31,775 nt of DNA. Source: Verrucomicrobiota bacterium (lineage in GTDB: Bacteria; Verrucomicrobiota; Verrucomicrobiae; Opitutales; CG1-02-43-26). The stretch lies in assembly GCA_013289195.1 (NCBI GenBank), contig JABDAI010000010.1, positions 1 to 31,775 on the forward strand, in the 5' to 3' direction. Under the pieces are notes generated by a model. That model searched no databases. It was not told where the DNA came from and worked only from the letters and a program-made list of their open reading frames with translations. This document shows positions 24,555-31,775 of the stretch, piece after piece. Both the position numbers and the translations under genes were made by a program. The stretch's first letter is position 1. Every line of letters starts with the position of its first letter.

Positions 24555-26408
24555 ATGTCTGATAATAAAGTAAGAGAGAGGAAACAAATGACGCCATTAG
24601 AAGAAATGCGTCATTCAACGGCACACGTTCTGGCAGCAGCTGTATTGAGGCTCTTTCCAGAAGCAAAACTTGATATTGGCCCACCTACCGAAACTGGTTT
24701 TTATCACGACTTTGATTTGCCTCATCATTTAACAACTGAAGATTTGGACAAATTGGAGGTTGAAATGAAAAAAATTATTCAGGAAAACCAAAAGTTTATT
24801 CGCACTGAAGTGACTAGAGAAGAAGCCCGTACAATTCTCCAGTTTAGGAAACAACCTTATACTCTCGAACGATTAGACGATATTCCAGAAGGAGAAACCA
24901 TCAGTTTCTATGCCAATGGTGAATTTATTAATTTATGCGCTGGAACCCATGTAAATTATACCAAACAAATAAAGGCATTTAAACTATTGAACGTCGCTGG
25001 AGCTTACTATCGCGGGGATGAAAAAAATAAGCAAATGCAGCGTATCTATGGAACTGCCTTTCCTTCAAAAGAAGAATTGGAGAATTATCTAAAACAGCTT
25101 GAAGAAGCCAAAAATAGGGATCATCGCAAAATTGGTAAAGAACTAAAACTGTTTGTCATTGATGAATCTGTAGGGCCAGGCCTCATTTTATGGACTCCAC
25201 GAGGTGCAATCTTGCGCAAAGAATTACAGTCATTTATTTCTGAAGAATTGCGTAAACAAGGTTACCTGGAGGTGTTTACCCCGCATATCGGAAAATTAGG
25301 ACTTTATAAAACATCTGGACATTATCCCTATTATAAAGAATCTCAATTTCCGCCGATTGTTATGCGGGAGGAAATTGAAAAATTAGTGGAAGAGGGCGCG
25401 GATGTATGTTGCTTAGAAAAATCTCTCGATCCAGGAAATCTTGATGGATATCTCTTAAAGCCGATGAATTGCCCGATGCATGCGAAAATCTATGCTTCAC
25501 AGCCGCATTCTTATAGAGATTTGCCGATAAGATTGGCAGAATTTGGTACAGTTTACCGCTGGGAACAGTCGGGGGAGCTCAATGGTATGACTCGTGTACG
25601 CGGCTTTACTCAAGATGATGCGCATCTATTTTGCACTGAAGATCAAGTAGCAGATGAAATTCGTGGATGTTTGCATTTAGTAAAAACTATTTTGCAAATT
25701 CTGGGGATGAAAGATTATCGGGTACGTGTGGGTTTGCGAGACCCTGATTCGAGTAAATACATTGGTAACCCTGAATCTTGGAATAAAGCCGAAGCTGCAC
25801 TTCGTGAAGCTGCTCATGAACTTGGCGTTCCTTTCAAAGAAGAATCTGGAGAAGCAGCATTTTATGGACCAAAAATTGACTTTGTAGTAAGAGACGTTAT
25901 CGGTCGTGAATGGCAGCTTGGGACAGTGCAAGTAGATTACAACTTACCCGAGCGCTTCGATCTTGTCTACACTGGTCCGGACAATAAAGAACACCGTCCA
26001 GTAATGGTTCACCGCGCGCCTTTTGGCTCTTTGGAACGCTTCACGGGTGTTCTCATTGAACATTTTGGTGGCAACTTTCCTACATGGCTAGCTCCGGAAC
26101 AAATTCGCATTCTTCCACTCAATGACGATTTAATCCCTTATGCTAAAGAAGTAGAACAAGCGCTCTTTGCACAGAAAGTTCGTGTAAGCATCGATGCTCA
26201 TAGCGATAAACTGGGAGCGAAAATTCGTAGGACCGAAATAGAAAAAATTCCTTATGTATTGGTTCTTGGCCCTAAGGAACAAGAATCCCGAGAGGTTTCA
26301 GTTCGCTCGCGCACTAATAAAGCCAATGAGGGCAATTGTAAAATAGAAGATTTTGTCAAAAAGCTTGTAGAAGAAATTCGAGAAAGAAGATTGCCTGATA
26401 ATTTTTAG
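24555..26408 (+). CDS. thrS: Threonyl-tRNA synthetase, form without TGS domain
   Basis: A 617-residue class II synthetase. It begins directly with the editing domain: HSTAH (His20, His24) and NLCAGTH (Cys128, His132) form its zinc-like site for clearing Ser-tRNA-Thr. The catalytic core has the zinc ligands Cys in MNCPMH, His in DDAHLF and His in VHRAPFGSLER. The anticodon-binding domain is at the end (WLAPEQIRILPL; DKLGAKIR). The N-terminal TGS domain of E. coli ThrRS is missing. The second in-frame ATG at 24588 (MTPLEEMRHS) is preceded by AGAGAGGAAACAA, a better ribosome site than that of 24555, and may be the true start. A small hairpin ACCTC-CTTA-GAGGT (24526-24539) lies in the cysS-thrS gap. 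Confidence 0.95.
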   Translation: MSDNKVRERKQMTPLEEMRHSTAHVLAAAVLRLFPEAKLDIGPPTETGFYHDFDLPHHLTTEDLDKLEVEMKKIIQENQKFIRTEVTREEARTILQFRKQPYTLERLDDIPEGETISFYANGEFINLCAGTHVNYTKQIKAFKLLNVAGAYYRGDEKNKQMQRIYGTAFPSKEELENYLKQLEEAKNRDHRKIGKELKLFVIDESVGPGLILWTPRGAILRKELQSFISEELRKQGYLEVFTPHIGKLGLYKTSGHYPYYKESQFPPIVMREEIEKLVEEGADVCCLEKSLDPGNLDGYLLKPMNCPMHAKIYASQPHSYRDLPIRLAEFGTVYRWEQSGELNGMTRVRGFTQDDAHLFCTEDQVADEIRGCLHLVKTILQILGMKDYRVRVGLRDPDSSKYIGNPESWNKAEAALREAAHELGVPFKEESGEAAFYGPKIDFVVRDVIGREWQLGTVQVDYNLPERFDLVYTGPDNKEHRPVMVHRAPFGSLERFTGVLIEHFGGNFPTWLAPEQIRILPLNDDLIPYAKEVEQALFAQKVRVSIDAHSDKLGAKIRRTEIEKIPYVLVLGPKEQESREVSVRSRTNKANEGNCKIEDFVKKLVEEIRERRLPDNF

Positions 26409-26484
26409 AATATTTTTGTTGTTTGTGTTAACAGAAATTTTTTCAAAAAATCGCCAGATTTTTGCATCATAAAAGTGATCATAG

Positions 26485-27516
26485 TTACAGATCATCGTGA
26501 AATAATATACTCTGGGCGGGTGTGGTCGCATCAAGCACATCATTTCCTGAAAAATAGGCAAACATTGATGCAGATTCAAGGTTGAGTCTTCCGGCTACTT
26601 CTCGGGCACCCCCGTCTGCTCCAAGTTCTATAAAGTCGACGGCAATAAAATTGGGCAATCGGCCTTGTTCTTTATGACATATATTTACGCGCTTCGCGAT
26701 TGCGTTGTAACTATTGATATCATTGTAACTGCCTATCATAACTGATCGACTGTAAAAATGGTTTAGTAGTAGTAATGGTTTGATCTTCATCTTGTCGCGA
26801 CCCTCGCCTCTCATTTCACAATTCGGAAACGCAGCTAGGCTATACTTGGTTTCTCTGTATGCACGAACATTAATCATGCCGTCTTCGGGATTATCACTAA
26901 AAATAACTAGTCGAGTTCCCTCGCGACGCATTTGTCCTAATGTTCTCCAATCCCCTTGCTCAAAGAGGAAAGTAGGTTTTAATAAATATTGTTTTAAACC
27001 CGTCTCTTTAAGCAATTTATTCAAAGCTTTTTTTCCTTCAGGGCCCTTTACATAATTTTCTAAATGCAAGGTAACGATTGCTTCGGAATCTGCAGAAAGC
27101 CATCTGGCAACTTGTTCAAAAAACTCTTTCGCAGGCTTCGGAGAACCTAGTGCGAGCTGAAATAATGTAGCACTGCAATCATAGCCAGGTAGCATTTCAT
27201 AGCCAGGTGCTATTTCATGGCATAAAGCGATATAGGGATTTCCTCCCCCTATCGGCTTATACCAATGCAGATCTATCTGAAAGCTGCGAACGCCATACGC
27301 ATATTGTTCTTCAAATCCTAAAGTTTGCTGATAGTACATCCACCCATCAGCTTTGCTTGAAAAGGCATTGTGAGCCGTTAGCCAACAAACTTCATTATAT
27401 TTACGAGCATCCTTATAAGTACTCATGAGTTTCTCGGTCGCGTTCAAGGCCAACCCTCCGCAGACAATACTCGGTAGAAGACCCACTACTCCCAATAGCA
27501 CTATTAAAGAATTCAT
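26485..27516 (-). CDS. Secreted phosphatidylinositol-phospholipase-C-like phosphodiesterase
   Basis: From Met at 27516 the protein is 343 residues with a signal peptide (MNSLIVLLGVVGLLPSIVCG, cleavage near residue 20-23). A PLC-like TIM-barrel follows: WLTAHNAFSS with the first catalytic His (His49), GVRSFQIDLHWY with Asp82, and IALCHE with the second His (His100). The pattern resembles the X-domain-only PI-PLC proteins of eukaryotes and some bacteria. TLHLENYV and IAVDFIELGADGG are later barrel strands. The start at 27516 is chosen because it lies one base behind the stop of the upstream gene (TAGAATG), suggesting coupling; the longer frame from 27549 would overlap that gene. A secreted lipase acting on host inositol lipids is a reasonable inference; substrate is not proven. 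Confidence 0.8.
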   Translation of the reverse strand: MNSLIVLLGVVGLLPSIVCGGLALNATEKLMSTYKDARKYNEVCWLTAHNAFSSKADGWMYYQQTLGFEEQYAYGVRSFQIDLHWYKPIGGGNPYIALCHEIAPGYEMLPGYDCSATLFQLALGSPKPAKEFFEQVARWLSADSEAIVTLHLENYVKGPEGKKALNKLLKETGLKQYLLKPTFLFEQGDWRTLGQMRREGTRLVIFSDNPEDGMINVRAYRETKYSLAAFPNCEMRGEGRDKMKIKPLLLLNHFYSRSVMIGSYNDINSYNAIAKRVNICHKEQGRLPNFIAVDFIELGADGGAREVAGRLNLESASMFAYFSGNDVLDATTPAQSILFHDDL

Positions 27517-27517
27517 T

Positions 27518-28036
27518 CTATAAAGCAAAACATTTATACAACATGTCAATAAACTTTTGCTGTTCTATTCTTAGACTTTGATATTTTTCGCTACTAGGAT
27601 GGTAGAATTTAAGAAACGCTTTCATATAGGCGTTTCCCTCTACTTTTTCGAGATCCTTATTGCACCCTTCATACATAACTGGAGCAATCTTTGCGACTAA
27701 TGTACGATAGTCCTCAGAACCAAGGTCCTTATAAGCTTCAAATTCTTGGATATCCTGAAGATACCTATTTAGGCGCTTTGTCAAAAGTTCTTTGTTTTTT
27801 TGATCTATTCCCTCAAGATTGCTTACCCACTGAAATAATTCATTAACAGGAACACAATAAGACTTATTTTCCTTCATTGTATCACTAACATTTGCGAGCA
27901 AATAGGACTGTCCAGCAAAAATAGCAATAGCGAATGTTAAGGCTAATGAGCAAACATTCATTGGTCTCCCTTCATAGAATCGAGTCATAATTTTATCGAC
28001 TGGTTTTTTGAGTTTCTTCGTTATATTTTTCATCAT
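27518..28036 (-). CDS. Membrane-anchored or secreted protein of unknown function, coupled to the PLC gene
   Basis: The 172-residue protein has an unusually long, Lys/Arg-rich N-terminus (MMKNITKKLKKPVDKIMTRF), then one hydrophobic segment at about 27-48 (NVCSLALTFAIAIFAGQSYL). The remaining part is about 120 residues, helical and charged, with Cys61, Cys125 and Cys169. The segment may be a signal peptide with a long n-region (cleavage near LLANVSD) or a membrane anchor. A strong SD (AGAGGG) precedes the ATG at 28036, and a near-perfect promoter lies at 28121-28093. It ends one base before the PLC-like gene, so the two are a translationally coupled pair. No family recognised. Confidence 0.7.
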   Translation of the reverse strand: MMKNITKKLKKPVDKIMTRFYEGRPMNVCSLALTFAIAIFAGQSYLLANVSDTMKENKSYCVPVNELFQWVSNLEGIDQKNKELLTKRLNRYLQDIQEFEAYKDLGSEDYRTLVAKIAPVMYEGCNKDLEKVEGNAYMKAFLKFYHPSSEKYQSLRIEQQKFIDMLYKCFAL

Positions 28037-28092
28037 TTTCCCTCTTTATAATTTTTTTGTCTTCGTTATTATTAGTACGCATCCGTTATACA

Positions 28093-28121
28093 TACTAGAT
28101 ATTCTAAAGAATCCTGTCAAC
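28093..28121 (-). promoter_or_regulatory. Promoter of the two-gene PLC unit
   Basis: On the minus strand TTGACA (28121-28116), a 17-bp spacer and TAGTAT (28098-28093), the best match to consensus on this strand. The spacer contains the small inverted repeat ATTC-TTTA-GAAT. Confidence 0.7.
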
Positions 28122-28190
28122 TTTTTCTGGCTTCGGCAGAAAATTGATCTCGTAAAATAGTGTAGCTTTATCTATTCAGTAAAGTTGTAC

Positions 28191-30275
28191 TTAAAATTTT
28201 AGTGGAGATCTAGACGCCTCTATAAAAAAACCTGCCTTAAAAAATAAAGTTTGTGCTTTTTTTACATAAAATTCATTTTCCAAATAGGCTTGTTTATAAT
28301 TTAGTTTGCCTACTAAAGATCTAGGATCAACATCCTTAGGATTATTACGAATTTGGTTAATTTCGGATTCTTCTAATTTAATACCTGCATTTTGGATTTG
28401 GGCAATTGTATTTGTTTCTAGATCATAAACATCATCGATTAATTGTTTTAATTTTTGGATCTTATTTTGAATTTCAATATCATCGATTGGAAACATCAAT
28501 CTAAATTCAATAGAATGAGCTGCAAAGTTAATTAAATTTTCTGGTGTGCAAGCCGTGATTAATTTTTGCAGCAGTTGTCCTAATGGTTCTTTTTTTGCAA
28601 CCCTCTCATTTGACATTGTACGAAATGGGATATCCAATTGCAAAATTGTATTAAATTTCAGAAGGTAGTAAAGGTAAGTCTCCGCACCCTCCTTTGATTT
28701 ATCAATTTCTTGAATCAGCATATGTTTAAACCTATGCACGATTACATTCATTGCATATTCTGGATTAGAAATCATCTTGATTAAGTTTTCAGCAACCGTT
28801 AAAGCTGCCAAAGAACCGTCAGGACAGTTTTTGCCACCATTATTTAATACATCAAGAATCAGTTGAGCTTTTGCTATTAATTGATGTTTATCAACTTTTT
28901 TAGGGAGTGTGCTTGCGGTACAACTTTCGATAAAGTTTATAACAACTGCAACACGGTTCTTAATTTTTTGCTTTTCGCTAGGGTTTTCTAATACATCATT
29001 AGTTTTCAGACAATTATCACAGAAATTTTTAATATTAATTTTAAGATCGATTGGGAATTTTAAATAAATAGATTGTAAAATACGAGTCAGTCTTATCTCT
29101 TTAATTATTCCCCAGTCACTCTCAGTTATTTCAATAGCATAAGGGGATGGCATATTCCATTGAGATATGGTTGGATCGGCAAAAAACATTTCATAATTTA
29201 TTATCGGTCCCACCTGATCTATAGCGTACTGATTTAATAAATTGGTCGTACAGGTTTTAATTATTTTTTTCGAAATAAATTGTGGCCAAGCTTTATCGAA
29301 AGTCTCGTATCTACTATTACTTACGAAATTAAAAAGTTCCTCTGTATCACTGCGAGAATTTTTAAATAAAGATACCCATTCTTTGAAAAAGAGTATTTCA
29401 TCAATACTAACAGTTGGTTTAAAAAATGTTTTTGACAAAATCTCCGACGCAATTTTTTCAGGGCCTTTCCACAAATTAGGATTGGCACATAAACAGTCAA
29501 ATATAAATTCACGATGAGCCGAAGCAAGTATATGCTTGAAAAGCTCAGTAGATAATCTATCAGCACCGCAATATAAATCAGGGTCTTTAGAACAATAATA
29601 AAGTATGGAATCTTGAATCTCAGGATATTCTTTTATAATGGAAGCTAAATTTTCTGGCTCTGCATATTTTGCCAATTTCAATATGTCCTCTAACTTCATA
29701 TTTGAAAAATTAGAAGACTTCTTTTTAATAATTTGATAAACCTCCCAAGGCTCTTTAGCAGCTATCTGCTTTAAAATCTTTCGAGGTAATTTACTAGTGC
29801 TTGAGCTTGAAAGTATAGTGTTATCAATATCTATTTTATATATGAGTGATTTTAAGCATTTCAATATCTTCACTAAGACTTTTATGACACATACAACTAA
29901 GAGGTATTGTGCTACACTGAACAAAAACTCCCCAACTGAAATTTCTACTCCTCCTACTTTAATCCACACTTCGTTAAGCTTCACTCCACCACTTAACTTA
30001 AAGGTCAATAAATCTATATATTTCCATAATTCATTTCCAATAGATTGCAAAATCGATAAACCTCGAAAAAGGACTTCACCCCCTGCACTTACTGTTCTTT
30101 GGAATAGATCTTTAGCAATAGATAAAAGAAAACTATTATGATTATAAATTACGTATCCAGAAGCAATGCCTCCAACCAATAAGACACCTAACTGAGTAAA
30201 CCGACTGAATAATATGTTTTCAGTCCAGTATGCCGGTTTTACTTTTACTGCGGCATGGCCTCCATCCACAAGCAT
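28191..30275 (-). CDS. Large membrane protein, fifth member of the Inc-like family (E)
   Basis: The 694-residue protein has two hydrophobic regions near the N-terminus, about 26-44 and 114-140. The first contains the signature VGGIASGYVIYNHNSFLLSI, close to AGGIGAAYLAYNNPAMF of gene B. The second (VVCVIKVLVKILKCLKSLIY) resembles the ALKLIQVIDSMIKALF block. From residue 150 on it is a long soluble, helix-rich part of about 540 residues with no recognised domain and no obvious repeats. It has no signal peptide and no SD. It begins 22 bp behind rplS and has no evident promoter of its own, so it is probably transcribed with rpsP-trmD-rplS. Function unknown; the soluble part would be the effector-like portion if the family faces the host (inference). 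Confidence 0.72.
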   Translation of the reverse strand: MLVDGGHAAVKVKPAYWTENILFSRFTQLGVLLVGGIASGYVIYNHNSFLLSIAKDLFQRTVSAGGEVLFRGLSILQSIGNELWKYIDLLTFKLSGGVKLNEVWIKVGGVEISVGEFLFSVAQYLLVVCVIKVLVKILKCLKSLIYKIDIDNTILSSSSTSKLPRKILKQIAAKEPWEVYQIIKKKSSNFSNMKLEDILKLAKYAEPENLASIIKEYPEIQDSILYYCSKDPDLYCGADRLSTELFKHILASAHREFIFDCLCANPNLWKGPEKIASEILSKTFFKPTVSIDEILFFKEWVSLFKNSRSDTEELFNFVSNSRYETFDKAWPQFISKKIIKTCTTNLLNQYAIDQVGPIINYEMFFADPTISQWNMPSPYAIEITESDWGIIKEIRLTRILQSIYLKFPIDLKINIKNFCDNCLKTNDVLENPSEKQKIKNRVAVVINFIESCTASTLPKKVDKHQLIAKAQLILDVLNNGGKNCPDGSLAALTVAENLIKMISNPEYAMNVIVHRFKHMLIQEIDKSKEGAETYLYYLLKFNTILQLDIPFRTMSNERVAKKEPLGQLLQKLITACTPENLINFAAHSIEFRLMFPIDDIEIQNKIQKLKQLIDDVYDLETNTIAQIQNAGIKLEESEINQIRNNPKDVDPRSLVGKLNYKQAYLENEFYVKKAQTLFFKAGFFIEASRSPLKF

Positions 30276-30297
30276 ATGTATAAATGCTCAAGCTTGT

Positions 30298-30657
30298 TCA
30301 AGAAACAGCGTAACCTTTTTCTTTAACTTTATTAGCACTTTTACCAATACGATCACGCATGTAGTACATACGAGCACGCATCGTAACGCTTACTCTATCA
30401 ATTTCAATTTTCACAATATTTGGGGAGTGCAAAGGAAAGATTCTTTCGATACCTTCTCCAGAGGAAACGCGACGAACAGTGAATGTCTTTTGGATGCCCG
30501 AGCCTTTGATAGCAATGACAATTCCTGAGAAAATTTGCACACGTTCTTTGTCGCCTTCGCGAACTTTGCTATGAACACGAATACCGTCACCTACCTTGAA
30601 TTTTGGAAGATCGGTTCGTTCTTGAACTTTAGTAATTTCTTTAATGAGTGGATGCAT
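30298..30657 (-). CDS. rplS: 50S ribosomal protein L19 (bL19)
   Basis: The 119-residue protein matches bL19 along its length: [54 protein letters not shown] and [12 protein letters not shown]19 sits at the 30S-50S interface. Six bases separate it from trmD, the usual operon order. No SD is seen before the ATG at 30657. Confidence 0.96.
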   Translation of the reverse strand: MHPLIKEITKVQERTDLPKFKVGDGIRVHSKVREGDKERVQIFSGIVIAIKGSGIQKTFTVRRVSSGEGIERIFPLHSPNIVKIEIDRVSVTMRARMYYMRDRIGKSANKVKEKGYAVS

Positions 30658-30663
30658 GGGTTT

Positions 30664-31350
30664 TTATTGTTTTGAAATTTGGTTATTTATTAAATCTGGT
30701 CTTCTTGCTTTAGTTCTATTTATTTGCTCTGTTTTTCTCCATCGCTCGATCGCTTGATGATCCCCAGAAAGAAGAACTTCAGGAACTTGCATGCCATTAA
30801 AGTTTGCCGGTCTGGTATACTGTGGAAATGTAAGTAGGTTGTCATTAAAAGAATCCTGAGTCAAGGATTTTTCTTCACCTAAAACTCCGGGAATAAATCG
30901 TGATACGGAATCGATTAAAACCGCTGCTGGCAAAGTACCATTCGTCAATATATAATCGCCTATTGAGATTTCTTTATCAATAACTTTTTCACGCACACGC
31001 TCATCAATACCTTCATAATGCCCAGAAATTAATATAAGATGCTTTTCTTGTGCAAGTTCTTCTGCCACGCCACTATTAAGAGGCACTCCATCAGGACAAA
31101 GATAAATGACTTTTGATTCCTTTCTACGTAGTGATTCTACAGCTTTAAAAAGAGGCTCTGGCTGAAGAACCATTCCGGCTCCTCCCCCGAATGGCCTGTC
31201 ATCAACAGTATAATGCGGGGGATGCGCCCATTCCCGTAAATCATGCAACTTGATAGAAATTATACCGTTCTTAATCGCACGGCCAAGTACACTACACGAA
31301 ATAAACCCCTCAACCATGTTTGGAAAAAGTGAAACAAGGTCGATAGCCAT
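30664..31350 (-). CDS. trmD: tRNA (guanine-37-N1)-methyltransferase TrmD
   Basis: A SPOUT-family knotted methyltransferase that makes m1G37 in tRNAs reading CNN codons and so prevents frameshifting. TVDDRPFGGGAGM, the knot segment LISGHYEGIDERV and SIGDYILTNGTLPAAVLIDS are canonical, as is YTRPANFNGMQVPEVLLSG. The start at 31350 (MAIDLVSLFPNM) fits the family; in-frame ATGs also occur at 31362, 31359 and 31392, the last overlapping rpsP by eight bases. No SD decides between them. The C-terminal domain is slightly short (229 residues from the chosen start). Lies between rpsP and rplS; rimM, which precedes trmD in E. coli, is absent. Confidence 0.95.
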   Translation of the reverse strand: MAIDLVSLFPNMVEGFISCSVLGRAIKNGIISIKLHDLREWAHPPHYTVDDRPFGGGAGMVLQPEPLFKAVESLRRKESKVIYLCPDGVPLNSGVAEELAQEKHLILISGHYEGIDERVREKVIDKEISIGDYILTNGTLPAAVLIDSVSRFIPGVLGEEKSLTQDSFNDNLLTFPQYTRPANFNGMQVPEVLLSGDHQAIERWRKTEQINRTKARRPDLINNQISKQ

Positions 31351-31384
31351 AAGTGGCATCATACTCAAATGGAGGTCCAAAACC

Positions 31385-31681
31385 TTAAGCAACAGCAGTC
31401 GCTAATTCAATTGCTTCGCCATTTTCTGTCTTAGTTTTCTTACGTGCTTTCTTAATAAGATTTTTAGCAGTCTCTGATGGCTGTGCTCCCACACCTAGCC
31501 AATACTCAAGGAGAGTCATATTTATCTTGAAAAGAAAATCCTTACCCTTTGCTTGAGGATTATAAATGCCAAGAGATTTAATGAATTTGCCATCTCTTGG
31601 AGAGCTGCTCTCAGCAACAACTAAATTATAGGTAGGTGCATTTTTAATGCCTCGTCTTTGAAGTCTAATTTTTAGTGCCAT
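31385..31681 (-). CDS. rpsP: 30S ribosomal protein S16 (bS16)
   Basis: The 98-residue protein begins MALKIRLQRRGIKNAPTYNL and continues with VVAESSSPRDGKFIKSLGIY and GAQPSETAKNLIKKA, all typical of bS16, a 30S assembly protein. The C-terminal tail (KTKTENGEAIELATAVA) is variable in the family. First gene of the rpsP-trmD-rplS operon, with a promoter at 31736-31709. Confidence 0.96.
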   Translation of the reverse strand: MALKIRLQRRGIKNAPTYNLVVAESSSPRDGKFIKSLGIYNPQAKGKDFLFKINMTLLEYWLGVGAQPSETAKNLIKKARKKTKTENGEAIELATAVA

Positions 31682-31708
31682 AAAATGAAATTTGTGATTG
31701 ATACAATG

Positions 31709-31736
31709 ATTAAATATACTTAAAGTATCAAGTCAA
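31709..31736 (-). promoter_or_regulatory. Promoter of rpsP-trmD-rplS, with a palindrome in the spacer
   Basis: On the minus strand TTGACT (31736-31731), a 16-bp spacer and TTTAAT (31714-31709). The spacer contains the perfect odd palindrome ATACTT-A-AAGTAT (31716-31728). A second TTGACA lies further upstream (about 31759-31754). Confidence 0.5.
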
Positions 31737-31775
31737 GCATTTCATTGTATATTTGTCAATAATGAAATTATCTCT

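Noticed and set aside
27517..27549. Longer PLC start overlapping the upstream gene by 32 bases
   Set aside because: The ATG at 27516 gives a standard signal peptide and sits one base after the upstream stop, typical of coupled genes.

Overview
This is an AT-rich bacterial chromosome segment. The gene set suggests a host-associated, probably intracellular, member of the Planctomycetes-Verrucomicrobia-Chlamydiae (PVC) group, most likely a verrucomicrobium. The pointers are a fused secD-secF gene next to yajC, a recJ gene on the same strand nearby (secDF and recJ are neighbours in Chlamydia), a rpsP-trmD-rplS operon without rimM as in chlamydiae, and several membrane proteins that look like host-interaction factors. 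The lineage call is an inference from remembered gene order and protein style, not from a search. Shine-Dalgarno sites are sparse, but -35/-10 promoters of the TTGACA/TATAAT type are easy to see.

Layout. 1-134 is the start of a gene running off the left edge. 413-1117 is an outer-membrane beta-barrel protein. 1228-4544 (minus) holds sufS-sufU (Fe-S cluster assembly) and guaB (GMP synthesis). 4798-5343 is a small secreted protein, followed by tRNA-His. 5581-6453 is a stand-alone 5'-3' exonuclease. 6635-9636 is yajC-secDF (protein export). 9671-15380 is an accessory island: a 371-bp palindromic MITE-like element, then four minus-strand genes for related membrane proteins, three of them with long coiled coils. 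15650-18802 is recJ and an erythromycin-esterase-like gene. 18804-22895 holds a small membrane protein, ychF, a lipoprotein gene and an AAA-ATPase/PD-(D/E)XK protein. 23078-26408 is cysS-thrS. 26485-28036 is a two-gene unit for a membrane/secreted protein and a secreted phospholipase-C-like enzyme. 28191-31681 is rpsP-trmD-rplS with a fifth, 694-residue member of the island's membrane-protein family directly behind rplS.

Main point of interest: the five proteins at 10039-10848, 11175-12071, 12631-13902, 14160-15380 and 28191-30275 share a glycine-rich transmembrane signature (roughly G-x(3,4)-A/S-x-Y-hh-Y-N-N/H) and, in most, a second hydrophobic hairpin. Architecture (variable coiled-coil or soluble part plus paired hydrophobic hairpins, little signal-peptide character) recalls chlamydial inclusion-membrane (Inc) proteins, although no sequence relationship to Inc proteins is claimed. 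Two of the genes share related 5' leaders and 3' hairpins, which points to local duplication. The island appears to separate secDF from recJ.
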